A stretch of 64,000 bases of DNA from Solen grandis. Lineage: Eukaryota; Mollusca; Bivalvia; Adapedonta; Solenidae. This document shows positions 38,801 to 64,000 of this stretch, one piece after another. The notes below the pieces were generated by a model that searched no databases, was not told the origin of the DNA, and saw only the letters and a list, made by a program, of their open reading frames with translations. The position numbers were made by a program, and so were the translations under genes. The stretch's first letter is position 1, and every line of letters begins with the position of its first letter. The stretch covers positions 66,136,055 through 66,200,054 of the forward strand of contig CM037780.1 of assembly GCA_021229015.1 (NCBI GenBank). Direction: 5' to 3'.

Positions 38801-41145
38801 GAGATTGAAATAGGTGTGGTAGTCAATTTTTGTTTGTTTTAACACGGATAAAAGACATACTTTTGATCAAACCTATAGCTACATTGATTGCAGATGATAT
38901 TGATAAGTGGTATCAATTAATGAGGTGATCAGTTTGTTTTGTTTATTACACGGCTTTCAACATGCCTTTGATTACCAATTTAGTCTAGTTTCAATCAACG
39001 TGTTGTCACTTTGTAATGATTTTCAAAAATAGTTAACTGTACCTACCAATGGGAAAATGAAGAGATAATTTCTTGATGCGCGAGAGTTAAAGATATCCAA
39101 TCAATAAATGCTATTTATAATTGTTGATAATTATTGTTAAGTTTTTATATCCTTACTTGTATCCTGACTTTCATTCCAATAAAAAAAGTTAAAGCAATCA
39201 CATGAAAGAAAATAAACTGTAATTTCTGTTTTTGTTTATTCTGTCTTTTCCCTTTATGATATAAGAATGTTCGTAATGCTATTATACCTTACCGGAAGTT
39301 GTATATACATGTAGCATCTACATATTTACAAAGTAGGGTAAAGCATGAATACGCATATAATTTTACAGGTAAAACAAAGTTTATTTACAAATCACACACA
39401 CACACACACTAACACATGATACATGAAATATGTGTAAAATTAATTCAGATACATCATAAAAGTTATATTAGCCTTATCATTTATTATTTATAAAATTTCC
39501 TTTTACCGAAATCAACATTACAGTTAAGTGGGTGGAATGTGTAAATAGGAAAATAGGATTCGCTCATTACACCGGCAAATTCGATACACTGGCAAAATTG
39601 AGAAACAAGTGTTCTCTTGAATACGTGTGTCACCTGCAGAAGCATGACGGAAAAAGTGAGACGGACAGACAGACAGACAGAAGGATGGACAGGCAGATGA
39701 CAGAAAAGTGATCCCTATGTGTCACCACTGCTTACAGCAGCAACCATGGACCCCAAATCTTCATTTTGTTACATGTATTTATAATGATACAAGATAATCC
39801 AATACTAGAGTTATCACAAAAAGTAATTAATACTCTTCCTACATTCCCAGACTCAACAATGGATGGTTCCTAAACTGTCAATCAGTATGTTTACATTAAC
39901 CGGCTTATCCAACCAGTGTAAGTGTGAAGCAAATAGTGAACAGTTGACCTACTTTTCACAAAAGGACATGTGCTTTTGTTTGTGAGCACTTGACCTAGTT
40001 ATAAATAGAAACTGTCAAATTATCAATAGAGGGAGAAGTTACATAAAATTGTGGAACCATGATATAATAAGATATTGAACTTTTTGTAAAATAGGCTATG
40101 ACAGGCTGCCACAAGATGGGACAAAGCATATTTTTCCTATATAGCCAGTAATCACTCTGTGAAACAGGGAATGTAATGATGCAGCATCTAGGTGTGGACC
40201 CAAAATACAGCATTACAGTGGACCTGCACCAACGTCTCACCACATGGAAGGTGATTACCTGCAGTCTGAGCTGGGCCATGTCCCTCATCAGCTGGTTCCT
40301 CCTGCTCTCTGTGTCCGCCTGTAACATACCAGGAATATACTTCACAGGGTCTTAAATGATAGAGATAATGGATCATTTAATCATAATTCACTGACATAAA
40401 ATCTAGTTGATTCTATATTTAAGACATCTGCATGGGTACAAAGTATTTGTGGATTTATGATAGAGAAAATGAGTGACTCTGACCCCCATCAATCCCATAG
40501 CTACCCTTTGTCACAATGAAATATTGTTTGAAGTTAACCTAGAAAATGATTAGTTACACTCAAGAAGGTCAGAACATGACAGGACTGGGCCCAATATTTC
40601 CTTGCTTTTTGACAGCTTCATTGTCATTCAATACAAACATTAAGATCATATGCACTTTCAAAATGTGCTGCAAACTGGGGACAAACAAGATTGGATGACA
40701 TTTTTAAGTTTTCCTGTTCACTCTGTCACCTATATGACATGCTTATTCAAGAACATAAATTCCCGGTATATTTCATCAATTTCAGCTTAAAATAATTTAA
40801 AGCTGAGAAGAAAACAAACCTTGACTATATATCTGTTTCAACTCAAATAGTCAATTCACAGAACTGCATTAGAATTTTATTTAAAAAAAACACAAAAACA
40901 TACAAATCCAAAATTTCTCTAGGTAATGTAGCATCATTCATATATTAAGTATATAAATTATCAAGTAAATCTGAAAGATTTCCTACCATTTTTTCCATAG
41001 CAACTTCCTGTTCAACTTCATCATCAGCAGCAGGTTGGGCTGGACCAATAAACAGCCCCTTCTCATCATGGTAACTGAACTGCAGTCCTTCCAATTCTGA
41101 GAGAAAGTAACCAAACTGGCGCAGACAGCAAGTGCGCAGGAAGCT
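32761..41145 (-). CDS. SMG5: SMG5, 3' half (nonsense-mediated decay factor, PIN domain); 5' half missing
   Basis: Seven minus-strand exons (listed separately) join in frame into about 233 residues and a stop. They match the C-terminal part of animal SMG5: LRTCCLRQFGYFLSELEG, RRNQLMRDMAQLRLQ, VSQLEGSL, then the PIN fold from PYLIPNASSLC through SGAREAIRWLEAEFRKGNRYIR, and the end ENVSEFVNKWTDVLNNG. SMG5 works with SMG7 on phosphorylated UPF1 to recruit decay and dephosphorylation activities in the cytoplasm. No stops or frameshifts were seen. The middle of the last part (after RDTW) is shorter than I recall for vertebrate SMG5, so one exon between 33.2 and 36.2 kb may be unrecognised. The N-terminal 14-3-3-like and TPR regions should lie upstream, at or beyond the 41.6 kb gap. 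Confidence 0.9.
33102..33190 (-). CDS. SMG5: SMG5 exon (penultimate visible)
   Basis: Acceptor GTCCAGCAG|G, donor AGGG|GTAGGA. Reads ARLRRTVVPPDTPIPLINTM and VTEGLTQHR. Phase fits both neighbours; similarity to known SMG5 is weak here. Confidence 0.7.
33430..34135 (+). mobile_element. Tandem-cored element, family C, decayed array
   Basis: Starts CACATAAGTCCCACGCTCAC and ends ATAGTCCTCGTGTGAACACG then TAGGACTA, a decayed form of the family C termini seen at 45.6 and 57.2 kb. The core unit (TTACCATAGCAAC, GGCATAATCTAC, GCGGATCCATTTTGCCATATT) recurs about five times at roughly 118 bp, with many small deletions. Confidence 0.65.
34140..35168 (+). mobile_element. Tandem-cored element, family B, multi-unit
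   Basis: The landmark GCATGCAAAACTTTAACC recurs near 34222, 34389, 34565, 34739, 34895 and 35079 (plus a short duplicate at 34925), giving units of about 155-175 bp. It ends GAATAGTCGAGCTAA at 35152-35166, the same 3' terminus as the single-unit copy at 56.2 kb. Its 5' end runs into the family C array, so one probably inserted in or beside the other. Confidence 0.75.
35558..35797 (+). mobile_element. Palindromic MITE with TTAACCC termini
   Basis: Terminal inverted repeats TTAACCCTTTCCCTCATA and TATAAGGGAAAGGGTTAA enclose 240 bp. Near the 5' end is the long palindrome (arms GTGAACAGCATAAAACC and GGTTTTATGATGTTCGC) with several mismatches in this copy. It sits in an SMG5 intron. See the better copy at 44097-44338. 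Confidence 0.85.
36269..36349 (-). CDS. SMG5: SMG5 exon, end of PIN domain
   Basis: Acceptor ACCTCTCAG|A, donor ACCTG|GTAAAT. Reads YIRAQKNSEKLATAVPRNMK and KKNRDTW; corresponds to the YIRCQKE...DAW part of SMG5. Confidence 0.85.
37126..37216 (-). CDS. SMG5: SMG5 exon, central PIN domain
   Basis: Acceptor CCTCTAG|TG, donor AACAG|GTCAGT. Reads VIDTLDFQKKDSSGAREAIR and WLEAEFRKGNR, matching VIDGLD...GARDGIRYLEAEFKKGNR of SMG5. Confidence 0.92.
38172..38328 (-). CDS. SMG5: SMG5 exon, start of PIN domain
   Basis: Acceptor TGTTACAG|GCT, donor GCTG|GTAAGC. Reads AEVSQLEGSLSTSDP, PYLIPNASSLCTALPLIRRL and SIIVIPLA. The first PIN strand, PYLIPN, has Asn where I recall SMG5 orthologues having Asp (PYLVPD). 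Confidence 0.92.
38442..39600. mobile_element. Possible pogo-like MITE in an SMG5 intron
   Basis: The left end, CAGTCAACCCTTGTTACATC, is of the pogo/Tigger type. Related phrases (TTCGATACA-CGGCAAATTCG) appear near 38460-38487 and again at 39559-39597, in direct rather than inverted order, so the right terminus is uncertain. A minus-strand frame at 38539-38748 (CGTCKQMF, CDHPCKDC) has paired cysteines but no assignable family. A CA repeat lies near 39395-39410. Confidence 0.4.
39604..39742 (+). mobile_element. Short element, family D
   Basis: AACAAGTGTTCTCTTGAATAC (opening hairpin), GTGTGTCACCTGCAGAAGC, then a GACA/GACGGA tetranucleotide run at 39660-39690, and the end TCACCACTGCTTACAGCAGC. 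The subterminal repeat (CACCTGC / GCAGCA) is partly decayed compared with the copies at 56.8 and 62.2 kb. Confidence 0.65.
40259..40318 (-). CDS. SMG5: SMG5 exon, coiled segment before PIN
   Basis: Acceptor ATGTTACAG|GCG, donor CTGCAG|GTAATC. Reads ADTESRRNQLMRDMAQLRLQ, nearly identical to the RRNRLMRDMAQLRLQ block of SMG5. Twenty codons, phase 0 at both ends. Confidence 0.93.
40987..41145 (-). CDS. SMG5: SMG5 exon, first visible
   Basis: Acceptor AATCTTCAG|AGC, donor AAAATG|GTAGGA. Reads SFLRTCCLRQFGYFLSELEG, LQFSYHDEKGLFIGP and an acidic stretch DDEVEQEVAMEKM. It matches VVRICCLRSFGHFIARLQG...FNPEVGIFV of SMG5. An AG inside the exon (TTCTCTCAG) is a decoy: using it would lose the conserved CCLRQFG block. 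Confidence 0.88.
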
Positions 41146-41619
41146 CTGAAGATTTCAAATAGAATCTAAAGCCATCACTGAAGGTGATTAGTACCAGCAC
41201 TAAACTACCTTGATCAATGATATAAGAAGATATAGGAGGATACTGAATAAAAAGGCATTTTGGGGCGAACCTAGTTCGTGTGGCGGAAAATTCCGGTGAA
41301 ATTTTGGGAATTGAAATCAGTTGTTTTAGTCAAATAAGGAAATAAATATGTAATAAAAAGGTAATTAACATTTTGTAAATCAGGACTGGAAAAACGCAAC
41401 AATGCGCAGGATTCCTAAAGAGCCTCCATCTTTACCAAGTACTTATAAAGATGCACTTCCTGGAAACAACAACTGCAAAAGGGAAGAGAGGTAAGCAGAA
41501 CAGTCCAAACAGATGTCATCTTGTCTCATAATCAGCCTAAGTTTAATCTCATCTCTGTCCATTTCAGGTCTCTTTCTGCTGTTTAGGAAACCATGATCCT
41601 TAACCAATGCGCAGGATTC
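41146..41619 (-). other. Contig end upstream of SMG5
   Basis: No confident exon. The terminal 14 bases before the gap (AATGCGCAGGATTC) also occur at about 41401-41414, suggesting an assembly artefact or duplicated exon edge. On the minus strand the contig end reads ATCCTGCGCATTG|GTTAAG, which could be an exon end with a donor, but I cannot assign it to SMG5 or ROCK. Confidence 0.4.
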
Positions 41620-41719
41620 NNNNNNNNNNNNNNNNNNNNNNNNNNNNNNNNNNNNNNNNNNNNNNNNNNNNNNNNNNNNNNNNNNNNNNNNNNNNNNNNN
41701 NNNNNNNNNNNNNNNNNNN
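41620..41719. other. Assembly gap, exactly 100 N
   Basis: Fixed-length placeholder joining a contig with the 3' half of SMG5 to one with the 5' half of ROCK. A ROCK exon (41720-41856) is cut by it. Confidence 0.99.
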
Positions 41720-63962
<22,243 letters not shown>

Positions 63963-64000
63963 CTGGAAATAGACAACACTAATTATACCACAAATATCTT

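Noticed and set aside
41078..41099. A splice acceptor (TTCTCTCAG) inside the first visible SMG5 exon
   Set aside because: Using it would delete the conserved CCLRQFG block; a better acceptor lies at 41146-41148.

Overview
The window looks like a stretch of a bivalve mollusc nuclear genome. It is AT-rich and sparse in genes, with GT-AG introns, tRNA-derived SINEs carrying a core familiar from molluscan SINEs, and many short tandem-cored elements of the kind known in bivalves as pearl or Helitron-like elements. Two runs of exactly 100 N (31027-31126 and 41620-41719) are scaffold gaps of unknown size, so the window is three contigs: 1-31026, 31127-41619 and 41720-64000.

Contig 1 (1-31026) is mostly non-coding. 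At the left edge lies the endonuclease part of a non-LTR retrotransposon, minus strand, running off the window. Three isolated minus-strand exons have splice signals and GC-rich codons: a cysteine-rich terminal exon at 10.2 kb (IL-17- or Spaetzle-like cystine-knot pattern, seven-arginine tail), an unrecognised terminal exon at 11.1 kb, and an initiator exon at 19 kb encoding a type II membrane N-terminus. A hydrophobic exon abuts the gap at 30.9-31.0 kb. The rest is transposon debris (mariner, SINEs, tandem-cored elements, MITEs, microsatellites) and AT-rich sequence with nothing recognisable.

Contig 2 (31127-41619) carries the 3' half of SMG5, a nonsense-mediated mRNA decay factor, on the minus strand: seven exons covering the MRDMAQLRLQ segment, the PIN domain and the stop codon. 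Its 5' half is missing at the 41.6 kb gap.

Contig 3 (41720-64000) carries the 5' half of a Rho-associated kinase gene (ROCK), also minus strand. Eighteen exons cover most of the kinase domain (from just before the VAIK lysine), the hydrophobic-motif tail and the start of the coiled coil; the first exon(s) lie beyond 64000. The rest of the coiled coil and the Rho-binding, PH and C1 domains would fall in the gap. Two lesions interrupt the frame: 14 nt missing from a kinase exon, and an in-frame TGA in a coiled-coil exon. ROCK and SMG5 have the same orientation, so the gap may hide ROCK 3' plus SMG5 5', or the two contigs may be misjoined.

The main general pattern is that several families of short mobile elements, unrelated in sequence, share one architecture: ACAAGAG, a small hairpin, a subterminal inverted repeat, tandem core units mostly of about 120-175 bp, often a GACGGA/GACA run, then the matching inverted repeat. 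Also present are TTAACCC-ended MITEs (one with a 67-bp palindrome), a pogo/Tigger-like and a hAT-like element with broken transposase fragments, and several fold-back sequences.
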